Counted from the stretch's first letter, positions 15,775-25,997 are shown. The stretch: DNA of 47,507 nt from Paracoccaceae bacterium (GCA_020630695.1 JAHDIS010000027.1:1-47507), one strand, 5' to 3'. Translations and numbers: made by a program. The notes: generated by a model from the sequence alone, not told the origin.

Positions 15775-17331
15775 ATGACCTACTTCAAGAGTATTCTAAG
15801 CGCCGCACTGTTGAGTGCGACCGCGCTGACCGCTCCGGCGGCCTTTGCTGATGGTGGAACCTTGGTGATTGCATCCACGCAGGTGCCACGTCACCTGAAC
15901 GGATCGGTACAATCTGGCATTGCGACGGCAATTCCATCCACCCAGATTTTCGCATCACCCCTGCGCTATGATGAAAACTGGGAACCGCAGCCTTATCTGG
16001 CGGAAAGCTGGGACGTGGCCGATGATGGTATGAGCGTCACACTGAACCTCGTAAAGGGTGCAACGTTCCACGACGGAGAGCCGGTCGAAGCCGAAGACGT
16101 CGCTTTCTCGATCATGAACACCAAGAACAATCACCCGTTCCAGTCGATGTTTGCACCGGTCGACACCATTGATACACCCGATGCGCACACTGTGGTGATC
16201 AATCTGAGCAAACCGCATCCCGCACTTTTGCTGGCCCTGTCTCCGGCTCTGGCGCCGGTGCTGCCCAAGCACATTTACGATGACGGCCAAGACCCAAAAT
16301 CGCATCCGGCCAATTCGGCGCCGATCGGTTCGGGGCCCTTCATGCTCGAAGAATTCACGCCCGGCGAAGCCGTCATTCTGAAAAAGAATCCGAACTTCTT
16401 TATCGATGGCCGCCCGATGCTGGATGAAATCATCATCCGCATCATCAAAGACCCATCGGCCTTGCTGATCGCGATGGAAAACCAAGAGGCGGACATGTAT
16501 CCGTTTATGGCAGGCAGCCAGGAAATCCGCCGTTTGGAAAAGGCTGAACATCTGGGTGTGACCTCTGACGGCTATGCGGCGGTCGGTCCGATCAACTGGC
16601 TGGCGTTTAACACCAAGTCGGAAAAGCTGAGCGATCCCAAGGTACGTCAGGCGATCGCCTACGCCGTCGACCGTGATTTCATCACGAAGGCCCTGCATCG
16701 CGGTGTTTCCAGCCCGCAGCGCGGCCCGATCATCGAAGGCTCGCCATTCTTTGACGAGAGCATTCCCGCCTATGATGTTAATCTCGACAAGGCCAATGCT
16801 CTTATGGCTGAAGCCGGGTTTGGCGACGGAATGGATCTGACGGTCGACTATATTCCGGGACCCAAAGAACAGCAGCAAAGCGTTGCAGAGTACCTCAAGT
16901 CACAGCTGAAAAAGATCGGCATCAATGTGACCGTACGTGCCGCGCCAGACTTCCCGACATGGGCCGGTCGCGTTAGCTCTTATGACTTTGAACTGACAAT
17001 GGACGTGGTGTTCAACTGGGGTGATCCGGTGATCGGTGTGCACCGCACCTACCTGTCCGACAATATCCGCGAAGGCGTGATCTGGTCCAACACGCAGCAG
17101 TACAGCAACGCCAAGGTGGATGAGTTGCTGAACATGGCCGCTGTCGAACTGGACTCTGCCAAGCGCGCCGCGCTCTACGCTGAATTCCAGCAGTTGGTTG
17201 CAACCGACTTGCCGGTCTACTGGATCAACGCGCTGCCGTACCACACGGCCTATGACAAGCGGCTCCAGAACGTGCCTGTGGGCATCTGGGGCAGCATGCA
17301 CCCAATGGATACCGTCCACTGGGGCGAGTAA
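15775..17331 (+). CDS. peptide-type ABC transporter substrate-binding protein (SBP_bac_5)
   Basis: A 518-residue periplasmic solute-binding protein of the DppA/OppA class. It has a Sec signal peptide (MTYFKSILSAALLSATALTAPAAFA). The SBP_bac_5 domain shows LAESWDVADDGMSVTLNLVKGATFHDG, the PIGSGPFMLEEF segment and VRQAIAYAVDRDF. GGGAGA precedes the ATG at 15775; the frame before it is non-coding. Ligands of this class include di- and oligopeptides, glycosides and nickel; specificity cannot be read here. It is first of five genes, and a hairpin follows its stop. Confidence 0.94.
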   Translation: MTYFKSILSAALLSATALTAPAAFADGGTLVIASTQVPRHLNGSVQSGIATAIPSTQIFASPLRYDENWEPQPYLAESWDVADDGMSVTLNLVKGATFHDGEPVEAEDVAFSIMNTKNNHPFQSMFAPVDTIDTPDAHTVVINLSKPHPALLLALSPALAPVLPKHIYDDGQDPKSHPANSAPIGSGPFMLEEFTPGEAVILKKNPNFFIDGRPMLDEIIIRIIKDPSALLIAMENQEADMYPFMAGSQEIRRLEKAEHLGVTSDGYAAVGPINWLAFNTKSEKLSDPKVRQAIAYAVDRDFITKALHRGVSSPQRGPIIEGSPFFDESIPAYDVNLDKANALMAEAGFGDGMDLTVDYIPGPKEQQQSVAEYLKSQLKKIGINVTVRAAPDFPTWAGRVSSYDFELTMDVVFNWGDPVIGVHRTYLSDNIREGVIWSNTQQYSNAKVDELLNMAAVELDSAKRAALYAEFQQLVATDLPVYWINALPYHTAYDKRLQNVPVGIWGSMHPMDTVHWGE

Positions 17332-17342
17332 CACCAATTGCA

Positions 17343-17374
17343 GTTGGCCAGGGTTTGCACAGACCTTGGCCAAC
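17343..17374 (+). terminator. hairpin between the binding-protein and permease genes
   Basis: GTTGGCCA pairs with TGGCCAAC and the stem continues inward through GGT/ACC after one mismatch. There is no T-run, so it probably acts as a partial terminator or 3'-end stabiliser that raises binding-protein mRNA over the permease genes, as is common in such operons. Confidence 0.5.
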
Positions 17375-17478
17375 CGCACAGACTTTGGCCGTCCGCGCCT
17401 GAGCGAATGGCCTATGGATTTCAAGGCCTTCCGAAACCCGGCCTGAACTGACGACGTTTTCCAGCAAAGGCTGACTGT

Positions 17479-18453
17479 ATGTCCGGCTTCCTGACACGGC
17501 GAATACTCTACGGGCTGATGCTAATGCTCGGGGTCGTTGTCCTTAACTTTCTGCTCATACGTCTCGCTCCGGGGGATCCGGCGGTGGTCATTGCCGGCGA
17601 AATGGGTGGTGCGACCGAAGAAATGCTGGAAAGCATTCGTGAGGAATACGGTCTCAATGAGCCGGTTCTGGTGCAGTTGGGCATCTATCTGGGCAATGTG
17701 ATCCGGGGTGATCTGGGCGAGAGTTTCTTTTTCAACCAGCCTGTCGCGGGCCTGATTGCGCAAAGGATAGGGCCGACGATCCTGCTGGTCATCACCGCCC
17801 AACTCTTGTCAATTCTGCTTGGTGTTTTCCTTGGGGTTTTGGCCGCGCGCAAACCGGGCGGATTGATGAGCGCCTTTGTCTCTGTCTTTGCGACGATCGG
17901 CTATGCCGTTCCCGTCTTTTGGACGGGGATCATGTTGATCATCCTGTTTGCATCGGTCTTTCCGATTTTCCCTGTCGAAGGCATGGCCAGCGTCAAGCTG
18001 CGGGATGCGCCGTGGTATGTTCAATGGGCTGATATCGCGCACCATCTGATCCTGCCTGCCTTTACCCTCGCGATCATCTATCTGGCGCAATACGCGCGGC
18101 TATCCCGCGCCTCGATGCTCGAGGTGCTGGGATCCGACTACATCAGAACAGCACGGGCCAAGGGTGCCGCAGAACGCACCGTTTTGTTCCGCCATGCTCT
18201 GCGGAACGCCGCCTTGCCAATCCTGACTGTTGCCGGACTGCAGTTCGGCAACCTGATTTCCGGTGCCTTGCTTGTCGAAACGGTTTTCAATTGGCCGGGG
18301 ATGGGGCGATTGGCCTTCGACAGCATTCTGAGGCGGGACTATCCGACGATCATGGGGGTTCTGTTCTTTGCCTCGGCAATGGTCGTCGTGGCCAATATTC
18401 TGACCGACCTCAGCTATCGACTGGCTGATCCACGGCTGAGGGGGCGAACATGA
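17479..18453 (+). CDS. peptide-type ABC transporter permease, DppB-like
   Basis: A 324-residue inner-membrane permease with six hydrophobic segments. The N-terminal FLTRRILYGLMLMLGVVVLNFLLIRLAPGDPA is characteristic of the DppB/OppB class. The cytoplasmic EAA loop (ARAKGAAERTVLFRHALRNA) couples to the ATPases. The conserved ETVFNWPGMGRL follows. It ends in a 4-base overlap with the next permease gene. Confidence 0.95.
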   Translation: MSGFLTRRILYGLMLMLGVVVLNFLLIRLAPGDPAVVIAGEMGGATEEMLESIREEYGLNEPVLVQLGIYLGNVIRGDLGESFFFNQPVAGLIAQRIGPTILLVITAQLLSILLGVFLGVLAARKPGGLMSAFVSVFATIGYAVPVFWTGIMLIILFASVFPIFPVEGMASVKLRDAPWYVQWADIAHHLILPAFTLAIIYLAQYARLSRASMLEVLGSDYIRTARAKGAAERTVLFRHALRNAALPILTVAGLQFGNLISGALLVETVFNWPGMGRLAFDSILRRDYPTIMGVLFFASAMVVVANILTDLSYRLADPRLRGRT

Positions 18454-19328
18454 GCGGGCTCGAAAACGACAACACGCTGGTGGCGGAAAGCCCGGCACGC
18501 GAAGCATGGCGCATGTTCCGGCGCAACATCCCGGCCTTGGTCGGGCTCGCCATTCTGACCGTGATCGTCGTGCTGACGCTGTATGGAACCCTGATCTACT
18601 CAGGCGATCCCTATGAAATCGTCTGGGCCCCGCACGAGCCACCCGGGGTTACGCCCGAGTTTCCTTTGGGGACGGATTATCTGGGCCGCAATATCGTCGC
18701 CGGGATTCTGGCAGGCGGCGGTCCGACCCTTGCTGTGGGGGCTGCTGCGGCGGCGATCACCATGGTCATTGGCATCAGCCTTGGGGCATTGGCCGGGTAT
18801 TTCGGAGGCTGGGTCGATAATCTGCTGATGCGGATCACCGAGTTTTTTCAGGTGTTGCCTGCATTGCTGTTCGCAATGGTTCTGGTGACACTCTTCAGCC
18901 CGTCCTTGTGGACCATCGCGATAGCTATTGGTGTGGTCAGCTGGCCGCAAACAGCGCGCCTCACACGAGCTGAGTTTCTCAAGATCAAAGAGCTCGAATA
19001 CGTAACCGCGGCACGGGCCATCGGGGCCAAGAATGGCCGGATCATGTGGCGTGTGATCCTGCCCAACGCAGCACCGCCGCTGATTGTGTCCGCAACCCTG
19101 ACGATCGGCGTCGCTATTCTGTTCGAAGCGGGTTTGTCTTTTCTTGGTCTTGGCGACCCCAATGTCATGAGCTGGGGGCTGATGATCGGTGCAAACCGCG
19201 AATATATCCTAGACGCGTGGTGGCCTGTGACCTTCCCGGGCCTCGCGATTTTTCTGACGGTGTTTTCGGTCAGCTTGATCGGCGACGGCCTGAACGACGC
19301 CTTTAATCCAAAGCTGAGGGAACGATGA
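18450..19328 (+). CDS. peptide-type ABC transporter permease, DppC-like
   Basis: A 292-residue inner-membrane permease, partner of the DppB-like protein. The N-terminal OppC_N region ([20 protein letters not shown]) is present, then [20 protein letters not shown] and the EAA loop ([23 protein letters not shown]). Its start and stop each overlap neighbours by four bases, so the operon is tightly coupled. Confidence 0.95.
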   Translation: MSGLENDNTLVAESPAREAWRMFRRNIPALVGLAILTVIVVLTLYGTLIYSGDPYEIVWAPHEPPGVTPEFPLGTDYLGRNIVAGILAGGGPTLAVGAAAAAITMVIGISLGALAGYFGGWVDNLLMRITEFFQVLPALLFAMVLVTLFSPSLWTIAIAIGVVSWPQTARLTRAEFLKIKELEYVTAARAIGAKNGRIMWRVILPNAAPPLIVSATLTIGVAILFEAGLSFLGLGDPNVMSWGLMIGANREYILDAWWPVTFPGLAIFLTVFSVSLIGDGLNDAFNPKLRER

Positions 19329-20293
19329 GCCTGCTGGAGATAGAAGACCTGCGGGTGACGTTCAGCACGCGCCATGGGGTTGTGACCGCGCTGGACGGTG
19401 TGTCGCTGTCGCTCGAAGCCGGCGAAACACTGGCCGTGGTGGGTGAAAGCGGATGCGGCAAGTCTATTACCGCGCTTTCGACAATGGGATTGATCCCTAT
19501 GCCCCCGGGCCGCATCGCAGGTGGTGCAATAAGGCTGGCCGGAGAAGACCTGACGCGCGCCAGCGATGCCCGGCTTCGGGCCATGCGCGGTGCAGAAATC
19601 GCCATGATCTTTCAGGAGCCCATGACCAGCCTCAACCCGGTATTCACCGTTGGGCACCAAATCGCCGAGGCCATTCTTTTGCATCAGACCGTCAGCCGGG
19701 ACCAAGCATGGCGCGATGCTGTTGCCCTGCTGGACCGTGTTGGCATTCCCAGCCCTGATGCTCGGGCGCGGGACTATCCCCATCAACTGTCTGGGGGCAT
19801 GCGCCAAAGGGTGATGATCGCAATGGCTGTGTCTTGTCGCCCCAAGGTGCTGATCGCGGATGAGCCGACGACCGCGTTGGATGTCACCGTACAGGCGCAG
19901 ATTTTTGATCTGCTCAACGAAATTCAGCATGATTTTGGTGCCGCCGTTCTGTTGATTACACATGACATGGGCGCTGTGTCGGAAATGGCAGATCGCGTGG
20001 CAGTCATGTATGCAGGCCGTGTGATCGAGACAGGGCAGGCGGATGATGTGCTCGATCATTCGCGCCATCCCTATACACAGGGTTTGATCGATTGCATTCC
20101 CTCGGTCGATCACGGCGGGGCCTTGCGCGAAATTCCCGGAGTTGTGCCGCCACTCCATTTGCTCGGTGCAGGATGCGCCTTTGCAGAGCGCTGTGATCAT
20201 GCCCGTGATCAATGCCGGTCGGCCAAACCTGGCCTGCGCGAAACTGGGGGGCATCTTGCAGCCTGCCATGGCGCTGCGGAGGGTTGGCTATGA
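19325..20293 (+). CDS. peptide-type ABC transporter ATP-binding protein, DppD-like
   Basis: A 322-residue ATPase. Walker A is GESGCGKS, the Q-loop lies in [11 protein letters not shown], the signature is LSGGMRQRV, and Walker B is [12 protein letters not shown]. The C-terminal oligo/dipeptide extension carries the Cys-rich [15 protein letters not shown] segment. It works as a heterodimer with the following ATPase, with which it overlaps by four bases. Confidence 0.95.
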   Translation: MSLLEIEDLRVTFSTRHGVVTALDGVSLSLEAGETLAVVGESGCGKSITALSTMGLIPMPPGRIAGGAIRLAGEDLTRASDARLRAMRGAEIAMIFQEPMTSLNPVFTVGHQIAEAILLHQTVSRDQAWRDAVALLDRVGIPSPDARARDYPHQLSGGMRQRVMIAMAVSCRPKVLIADEPTTALDVTVQAQIFDLLNEIQHDFGAAVLLITHDMGAVSEMADRVAVMYAGRVIETGQADDVLDHSRHPYTQGLIDCIPSVDHGGALREIPGVVPPLHLLGAGCAFAERCDHARDQCRSAKPGLRETGGHLAACHGAAEGWL

Positions 20294-21258
20294 CCGCTTT
20301 GCTGGATGTGCAAAACCTGAGCGTTGAGTTTTCACTGCCTCGGCCCGCTCCGTTCCAACCGCGCCCTGTTCTAAGGGCTGTGCGGGGCGTGTCGTTTACG
20401 CTGATGCCGGGGCGGTCCCTTGGGATCGTGGGTGAATCCGGCTCTGGAAAAACCACGACGGCCATGGCCGCTATTCGGCTGGAAGAGGCCGCGGGCGGGC
20501 AGGTGCTGTTCCAGGGCGACGATCTGCTGACGCTCAGTCCCGAGGACATGCGCCAGCGGCGACGCGACATTCAGCTGATTTTCCAAGACCCCTATTCGTC
20601 ATTGAACCCGCGTGCTCGGGTGGGTGACATCGTTCGCGAGCCCTTGGATTTGTTGCAGGTCGGCACCGAAGCCGAGCGCCGTGACACTGTTCAGGAATTG
20701 TTTGAAAAGGTCGGGCTGCGACCTGATCAGCTGAGTCTTTTCCCGCACCAGTTTTCCGGCGGTCAGAGGCAGCGCATTTCAATTGCGCGTGCCTTGGCCC
20801 CCGGTCCAAAACTGTTGGTCTGCGACGAACCCGTCAGCGCTTTGGACGTGGCCATTCAGGCGCAGATATTGAACCTGCTGGCGCGATTGCAGGATGAAAT
20901 GGGGCTGTCATACCTGTTTATCAGTCATGATCTTGGTGTGGTGCGCCATGTCTGTCAGGACGTTGCGGTAATGTATCTTGGGCAGATCGTCGAACTGGCC
21001 TCGTCCGAGGCATTGTTTGCAGCGCCGCAGCACCCGTACACACAGGCCCTGCTCGCGGCGGCACCTTCGATGACACGGCGCAAGTCGCGGGGCTTTACCC
21101 GGCCGATGAAACTCAAGGGTGATCCTCCCAGCCCGATCAATCCGCCAACGGGCTGCGCCTTTGCCGAGCGTTGCCCCAAGGCGCAAAGCCTGTGCCGGGA
21201 AACGGCTCCGGTCTTGGCTGGTGATGCGCACCAGACGGCGTGTCATTTTCCGGGGTAA
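20290..21258 (+). CDS. peptide-type ABC transporter ATP-binding protein, DppF-like
   Basis: A 322-residue ATPase. Walker A is GESGSGKTT, the Q-loop segment is [12 protein letters not shown], the signature is [12 protein letters not shown], and Walker B is [14 protein letters not shown]-terminal [15 protein letters not shown] segment is present. The ATG at 20290 overlaps the preceding stop as ATGA; the earlier in-frame ATG at 20212 lies inside the previous gene and is not needed. It is the last gene of the transporter operon and converges on the phosphatidylcholine synthase gene 12 bases later. Confidence 0.95.
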   Translation: MTALLDVQNLSVEFSLPRPAPFQPRPVLRAVRGVSFTLMPGRSLGIVGESGSGKTTTAMAAIRLEEAAGGQVLFQGDDLLTLSPEDMRQRRRDIQLIFQDPYSSLNPRARVGDIVREPLDLLQVGTEAERRDTVQELFEKVGLRPDQLSLFPHQFSGGQRQRISIARALAPGPKLLVCDEPVSALDVAIQAQILNLLARLQDEMGLSYLFISHDLGVVRHVCQDVAVMYLGQIVELASSEALFAAPQHPYTQALLAAAPSMTRRKSRGFTRPMKLKGDPPSPINPPTGCAFAERCPKAQSLCRETAPVLAGDAHQTACHFPG

Positions 21259-21270
21259 GGGGTAGAGATT

Positions 21271-21963
21271 TCAGGGTTTGGCAGGGATCAGTTGCTGCAT
21301 CACACCTACGACGACCAAATAGATTGACGTGGCCACCAAACCCCAATGGGCCCAGCTGTCGGGATGGAAATCCACCCATGCGGCCCAGCCTGCAAAGAAT
21401 GTCCACGCAAGCGCAATCGGCAGTGACAACCAACGCCAGCGTTCGGTCCGGACCGGGTGAATGAACTTGAGCGGCAAGAACATGGCCCATGCAAGCGCGG
21501 CAACCAATCCGAGTGAAACCCAGAAATTCGGTTCAATCGCAAAGAGCACCAGCACCAGCATGTTCCAACAGCCGGGGAAGCCATGAAACGAATTGTCCGA
21601 CGTCTTCATTCGGGTGTCGGCAAAATACATTGCACTGGCAAAGGTGATGACGATGATCGCAAACCACCCGGTCCAGCCGGGCAGCAGCCCCGATTGGAAC
21701 AGGGCGAAAGCTGGAATGAAGACGTAGGTCAAATAGTCGATGATCAAATCTAGCAGGACACCGTCAAAGCGCGGCGCATAGGTTTTCACATCGTATTTCC
21801 GGGCCAATGGGCCGTCGATTCCATCAACGGCAAAAGCGACCACGAGCCACAGGAACATGATGGACCATTGCTCCTGCGCTGCTGCGAGCAACGCAAGCAT
21901 GGCAAAGACTGCACCGGTGGCTGTGAGGAGGTGTACGAAGAGCGCGCGCATTTGCATTGTCAT
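21271..21963 (-). CDS. pcs: phosphatidylcholine synthase (CDP-diacylglycerol:choline)
   Basis: A 230-residue integral membrane enzyme that condenses CDP-diacylglycerol with choline to phosphatidylcholine, a route typical of Rhizobiales and Rhodobacterales. The CDP-alcohol phosphotransferase signature is complete: DGIDGPLARKYDV, eight residues, then FDGVLLDLIIDY. The Asp residues bind the divalent metals. About seven to eight hydrophobic segments are visible. It stands alone, converging on the peptide transporter operon. Confidence 0.9.
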   Translation of the reverse strand: MTMQMRALFVHLLTATGAVFAMLALLAAAQEQWSIMFLWLVVAFAVDGIDGPLARKYDVKTYAPRFDGVLLDLIIDYLTYVFIPAFALFQSGLLPGWTGWFAIIVITFASAMYFADTRMKTSDNSFHGFPGCWNMLVLVLFAIEPNFWVSLGLVAALAWAMFLPLKFIHPVRTERWRWLSLPIALAWTFFAGWAAWVDFHPDSWAHWGLVATSIYLVVVGVMQQLIPAKP

Positions 21964-22081
21964 GGGACTGTCATGGACGAAATGCGCACCGGTTGCAATT
22001 GCACTGGAAGAACAGGCTTACCTTAAGTCAGAAAACGATAATCCAAACACAATCGGGTTGCCCGGAAAACGCGGTGCCGCT

Positions 22082-22711
22082 TCAGCCATCAACGCCGTTC
22101 TTGGGCGGGTCAGTCATCAATCTCGCCAAGGCGTCCAGTTCCATGCCGTGACCTTCGCCAATGCGCTGAGCCGCGCGTAGGCGCACGTCATCCGGTTTGT
22201 TCTGGTTCAGTTTCCAGGTGCTTTGCATGTCGTGAATTTCAAATCGAAACGGCAAAATCATCCGCATCATTCTGTCACGAACCTCTGCATCCATTTTGTC
22301 GAGCGTCCAAGGTGTTTTGTTCAGCCCCGCTTCGAAACCGGCGCTTTGGTCTACCAGTGTTTGCTCCATCTCTTTTGCTGGCAGTGCATGCAATGTGCCG
22401 ATCAAGTGTACCGCGACATAGTTCCATGTGGGCACCTGATCCGGCACTTCGTACCAGTCCGGAGAAACGTATCCGTCTGGCCCGCTGACGGCGATCGTGG
22501 CCGGAATGCCGTCTTGAACAACGCGGCAAATCGGGTTGGAGCGCACAAGATGCAACCGCGCGTAGGTGGCGTTGGCAGACAGCAGGAACGGAACATGCGA
22601 CAACAAGGGTGTTGTATCAGTCGAGATCGCAAGAATGCCAAAGCCGCGTGATCGGGCGAACTCGAGACTTCTTGTTGCTTCGGCTTTTCTGAAAATCGGA
22701 TTGGGGTGCAT
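22082..22711 (-). CDS. FMN-binding, PaiB-like protein
   Basis: A 209-residue protein of the FMN_bind_2/PaiB family. Typical parts are MHPNPIFRKAEA, HVPFLL, HLVRSNPI, GYVSPDWY, VPTWNYVAVHLIG and KLNQNKP. Bacillus PaiB was described as a negative regulator of sporulation and protease genes; most homologues are flavin-binding split-barrel proteins of unresolved activity. The start at 22711 gives the family's MHPNPxF N-terminus. It has no obvious operon partner. Confidence 0.88.
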   Translation of the reverse strand: MHPNPIFRKAEATRSLEFARSRGFGILAISTDTTPLLSHVPFLLSANATYARLHLVRSNPICRVVQDGIPATIAVSGPDGYVSPDWYEVPDQVPTWNYVAVHLIGTLHALPAKEMEQTLVDQSAGFEAGLNKTPWTLDKMDAEVRDRMMRMILPFRFEIHDMQSTWKLNQNKPDDVRLRAAQRIGEGHGMELDALARLMTDPPKNGVDG

Positions 22712-22819
22712 CACAAGTTCCAAGACAATTGGATCGTGTTGCCTTTTGCCGAAGCCGATCATCGGCTGTCACGCAAAACATTGTATCGATACGAAACGCG
22801 TTGGCGACTTGTTCAGCGC

Positions 22820-23248
22820 TCAGGCGCGCGCGACGTTCTTTTTCCGCTGGCTCCACACCGCGAAGGTTTTGGCGTTAACCGCATCCAACACAATGTACAC
22901 CGCTGCAGCCCAAGGAAATGTAACCACGAATTCTATCGTCGCGTGATGGAAGCTTGTGGCCTCCTTCGTCGAATACAGGCTGACCAACAGTCCTACGAAA
23001 AGCATCCCCGAAATACGCACGCGTTGACGTTCGGGTGTGTCGCATAGCGTGAAGACCCTCTCAAGCAGCAGCCTGCCTGGAAGGACAATTATCATCATCA
23101 AGGCGACCACTTTGTCCTCGTGGTTGAGGACTTCGGGGGCACGGATGGCAAGCCACATAATCAAGCACAAATAACATGCCGCCGTTACCAACCCGATGGC
23201 AGTCAGGTAGGAATAAAGCCGTCTGGCTTCCGTCTCTTTGCGTGTCAT
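22820..23248 (-). CDS. small four-helix membrane protein of unknown function
   Basis: About 142 residues with four predicted membrane segments: after a basic MTRKETEARR N-terminus, LYSYLTAIGLVTAACYLCLI, then VVALMMIIVLPGRLLL, GMLFVGLLVSLYS and VVTFPWAAAVYIVLDA. The C-terminus is basic. I recognise no family. A TTG at 23272 would add eight residues; neither start has a good ribosome binding site. It is downstream of mtaB on the same strand with a 53-base gap and may be cotranscribed. Confidence 0.6.
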   Translation of the reverse strand: MTRKETEARRLYSYLTAIGLVTAACYLCLIMWLAIRAPEVLNHEDKVVALMMIIVLPGRLLLERVFTLCDTPERQRVRISGMLFVGLLVSLYSTKEATSFHHATIEFVVTFPWAAAVYIVLDAVNAKTFAVWSQRKKNVARA

Positions 23249-23301
23249 ACGGATGTCGTAGACCCGAACCAAGGCAACACTATGACAAAATTTTTGCGGT
23301 T

Positions 23302-24558
23302 TCAGGCCGCGGTTAACTGACCGTTTTCGAAACCCTGAACCTGGGTCTGAACGATGGTACCAACGGTTTGGGGGGCGTCAAAGCGCACTTCGGCGAATTG
23401 TTCAGTTCTTCCCATATCAACCGACTCCATCAAGACCGCATGATGCCTGCCCACTTGCGACTGCAAATGTTTGAGCACCGCGGCAGATCCTGCAGCACGC
23501 AGTTTTGCGGCACGCGCCTTGATCGTGTTGCCGTCGACCTTGTTGGGAATTTTCGCTGCGGGCGTTCCGGGACGGGCAGAATATGGGAAGACATGCAGCC
23601 AGGTCAGATCGCAATCTGCCACAAGGCGCAGTGAGTTTTCGAAATGCGCGTCAGTTTCGGTCGGAAAGCCCGCGATAATGTCCGCGCCAAAGGTCATGTC
23701 CGGACGCAGCTTGCGCGCTTCTTCGCAGAACGCGATCGCGTCATCACGCAGATGCCGACGTTTCATCCGTTTCAAAATCAGGTCGTCACCATGCTGAAGC
23801 GAGAGGTGAAGATGTGGCATAAGCCGTTGTTCCGTGGCGATTGCCATCATCAGGTTTTCGTCAGCTTCTATGCTGTCGATCGAACTGATGCGCAGGCGTG
23901 GAACGTCGGTCAGGCGCAATATGCGCATCACAAGATCGCCCAGCCGCGGTTCGCCGGGCAAGTCAGCACCCCAGGACGTCAGATCGACGCCGGTAAGAAC
24001 CACCTCGTTGTAGCCCTCTTGGACAAGCCGTTTGATCTGATCGACAACGACCCCGGCGGGAACCGAGCGCGAGTTGCCCCGGCCATAGGGAATGATGCAG
24101 AAAGTGCAGCGGTGATCACAGCCGTTCTGGACTTGGACATAAGCGCGGCTTCTGGAGCCAAAGCCATCAATCAGATGCGCGGCTGTTTCGGTCACTGACA
24201 TGATGTCATTGACTTGAATCCGTTCGGTCTGGCCGATGAAATCTGCACCTAGGCCCTGCCAGGTCTCGGGGGCCATTTTCTCGGTATTGCCGATCACGGC
24301 ATCGACTTCATCCATGGCCGCGAAACTGTCAGGATCGATCTGTGCAGCGCAGCCGGTCACAATGACCTGAGACGACGGGTTTTCACGCCGCAGCCGACGA
24401 ATTTCCTTGCGGGCCTTTGCAACCGCCTCGTTCGTGACGGCGCAGGTGTTCACGATCACGGCGTCTTTGACGCCAGCCTCTTCGGCCAGACGTTTCATCG
24501 CTTCGGTTTCATAGGCGTTGAGCCTGCAACCCAGTGTAGTGAAGCGAGGCGCGCTCAT
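23302..24558 (-). CDS. mtaB: tRNA t6A37 methylthiotransferase
   Basis: A 418-residue radical-SAM methylthiotransferase that converts t6A to ms2t6A at position 37 of ANN-decoding tRNAs. The N-terminal MTTase domain has three Cys (LGCRLN, VNTCAV, GCAAQ) for one cluster. The radical-SAM CDHRCTFC motif carries the other. A C-terminal TRAM-like tail is short. The ATG at 24558 overlaps the dapF stop as ATGA. It can read lysine tRNA among its targets, and a tRNA-Lys(TTT) gene lies just upstream of dapF, though on the other strand. Confidence 0.94.
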   Translation of the reverse strand: MSAPRFTTLGCRLNAYETEAMKRLAEEAGVKDAVIVNTCAVTNEAVAKARKEIRRLRRENPSSQVIVTGCAAQIDPDSFAAMDEVDAVIGNTEKMAPETWQGLGADFIGQTERIQVNDIMSVTETAAHLIDGFGSRSRAYVQVQNGCDHRCTFCIIPYGRGNSRSVPAGVVVDQIKRLVQEGYNEVVLTGVDLTSWGADLPGEPRLGDLVMRILRLTDVPRLRISSIDSIEADENLMMAIATEQRLMPHLHLSLQHGDDLILKRMKRRHLRDDAIAFCEEARKLRPDMTFGADIIAGFPTETDAHFENSLRLVADCDLTWLHVFPYSARPGTPAAKIPNKVDGNTIKARAAKLRAAGSAAVLKHLQSQVGRHHAVLMESVDMGRTEQFAEVRFDAPQTVGTIVQTQVQGFENGQLTAA

Positions 24559-25388
24559 ATCTGATCGAGCCAATCGGCCGTCAGGACGCCGTTAAAGACA
24601 TGAGACGTGCGCCCTGTCATCCAGACACCATCGTCACGCCAATCGATATCCAATGTGCCGCCATCAAGATCGATCCGCACATGGCGACCGGTCAGGCCAC
24701 GCCTTGCCGCAGCCACCGCGGTCGCGCAGGATGAAGAACCCGATGCAAGCGTTACACCGACGCCCCGTTCCCAGACGCGCATGCGAATGTGATCTTTTGC
24801 AATCACACTGGCGACCTGCACATTGGTCCTCTCAGGGTAGAGCGGATGGTGTTCGTAACGCGGGCCAAAGTGCTCTAGCGCGACGGCCTCGGCGTCATCG
24901 ACAAAGAAGGTGCAGTGCGGATTGCCCATGCCCGTGGCCGTTGGTGCGCCTTCAATCGGTAGCTCCAGCGTATCCATTTCCTCGGCCAGCGGGATTTCGC
25001 GCCAGGTCAGCTGAGGGTGACCCATGTTGACCGAGGTCACACCGTCGCCTCTGTCTTCAACGAAAAGCGTGCCGCGATCCGTCGTGAGTTCCAAGGCGGA
25101 TTGGCCGCTTTCATCCATGAGAAAGCGCCCGATACAACGTGTTGCATTTCCGCAAGCGCCAGATGTGGTGCCGTCGGAATTGTAGAATGTGAGATGCGCG
25201 TCCCCGGTTCCCCGGTTTTCGATCAGCGCGAGTTGGTCAAACCCCACGCCGCGATTCCGATCCGCCAACGCAATGGCCAGCGAAGGGGTTACATCAAAGC
25301 GCCGCGCACGGCCGTCCAGCACGACAAAGTCGTTTCCAAGCCCATGCATTTTCATGAAAGGCACTGAGAGTGTGTTCGCATGCGTCAT
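24555..25388 (-). CDS. dapF: diaminopimelate epimerase
   Basis: A 277-residue enzyme that interconverts LL- and meso-diaminopimelate for lysine and peptidoglycan synthesis. The PLP-independent two-Cys mechanism is supported by GACGNATRC and ASGSSSCATAV. The N-terminal FMKMHGLGNDFVVLD is diagnostic. I take the ATG at 25388; an internal ATG at 25355 is possible, and neither has a strong ribosome binding site. It is coupled to mtaB by a 4-base overlap. Confidence 0.95.
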   Translation of the reverse strand: MTHANTLSVPFMKMHGLGNDFVVLDGRARRFDVTPSLAIALADRNRGVGFDQLALIENRGTGDAHLTFYNSDGTTSGACGNATRCIGRFLMDESGQSALELTTDRGTLFVEDRGDGVTSVNMGHPQLTWREIPLAEEMDTLELPIEGAPTATGMGNPHCTFFVDDAEAVALEHFGPRYEHHPLYPERTNVQVASVIAKDHIRMRVWERGVGVTLASGSSSCATAVAAARRGLTGRHVRIDLDGGTLDIDWRDDGVWMTGRTSHVFNGVLTADWLDQI

Positions 25389-25517
25389 GCGGGCGCATAT
25401 ACGCCTGTTAAAGGCCCCTTTCCAGTGCCGCCGGACGTCGTAGTTCACATCAATCGGAAATTTGCCAATTTTAAGGGTTGACCCTGTGCCGCGCAGTTTC
25501 TAGATACGCCGCCTAGT

Positions 25518-25593
25518 GGGCCGTTAGCTCAGTTGGTAGAGCAACTGACTTTTAATCAGTGGGTCGCAGGTTCGAACCCTGCACGGCTCACCA
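25518..25593 (+). tRNA. tRNA-Lys (anticodon TTT), CCA encoded
   Basis: A complete cloverleaf: acceptor GGGCCGT/ACGGCTC with one G-U pair, D-arm GCTC AGTTGGTA GAGC, anticodon stem ACTGA/TCAGT around CTTTTAA, and T-arm GCAGG TTCGAAC CCTGC. The anticodon TTT reads AAA and AAG. The 3' CCA is encoded. Confidence 0.97.
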
Positions 25594-25997
25594 CTGATCT
25601 CCAATAAAATCGTGTGATCTTAAGGCCTTGGCCTATTGGCTGTCCGGTGCGCATTGGTTGCAGGCGCGGGGTGGCACAAGTTTGCCAGCGAATCCGGATG
25701 CATGCCTGCGTGAAGCAGGCCAGCCGACGAACGGCTGGTCGCATGATTCCGGACAATTTGGCGCTGTGTCGATCACGTTGCCCTTGCTGTGGCGACGTCA
25801 AAGAGAATCGCTGAACAATTCGGCAAGGGCGCTCTGGATCCGCCTGATATCGAAGGTGAATGAATCGCCGGCAGGCAGCTTGGTTTGGAAAATGGAAAGA
25901 CGTGCATCGCAACCGGATAAGGATTCCTTTCAGTCGATACTTGGTTAGAGTGTGATCATCAAAATGATGCGCACCTGATCCAAGAACGGACACGACA
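25594..25997. other. 404-base intergenic stretch without a supported gene
   Basis: No frame here resembles a protein I know, and the longest frames read through the tRNA or lack ribosome binding sites. Short symmetric elements are visible: AGGCCTTGGCCT shortly after the tRNA and CATCAAAATGATG at about 25958-25970, about 30 bases before the dehydratase gene, which could be part of its control region. Nothing more can be supported. Confidence 0.5.

Noticed and set aside
18848-20269. Minus-strand open frame of 473 codons opposite the peptide transporter genes
   Set aside because: It lies antisense to two genes with intact ABC transporter motifs; its own translation shows no domain.
25556-25993. 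Minus-strand open frame of 145 codons ending in VSRAGFEPATH
   Set aside because: Its C-terminal part reads through the tRNA-Lys gene; that peptide is a well-known false product of antisense tRNA reading. No ribosome binding site or family similarity.
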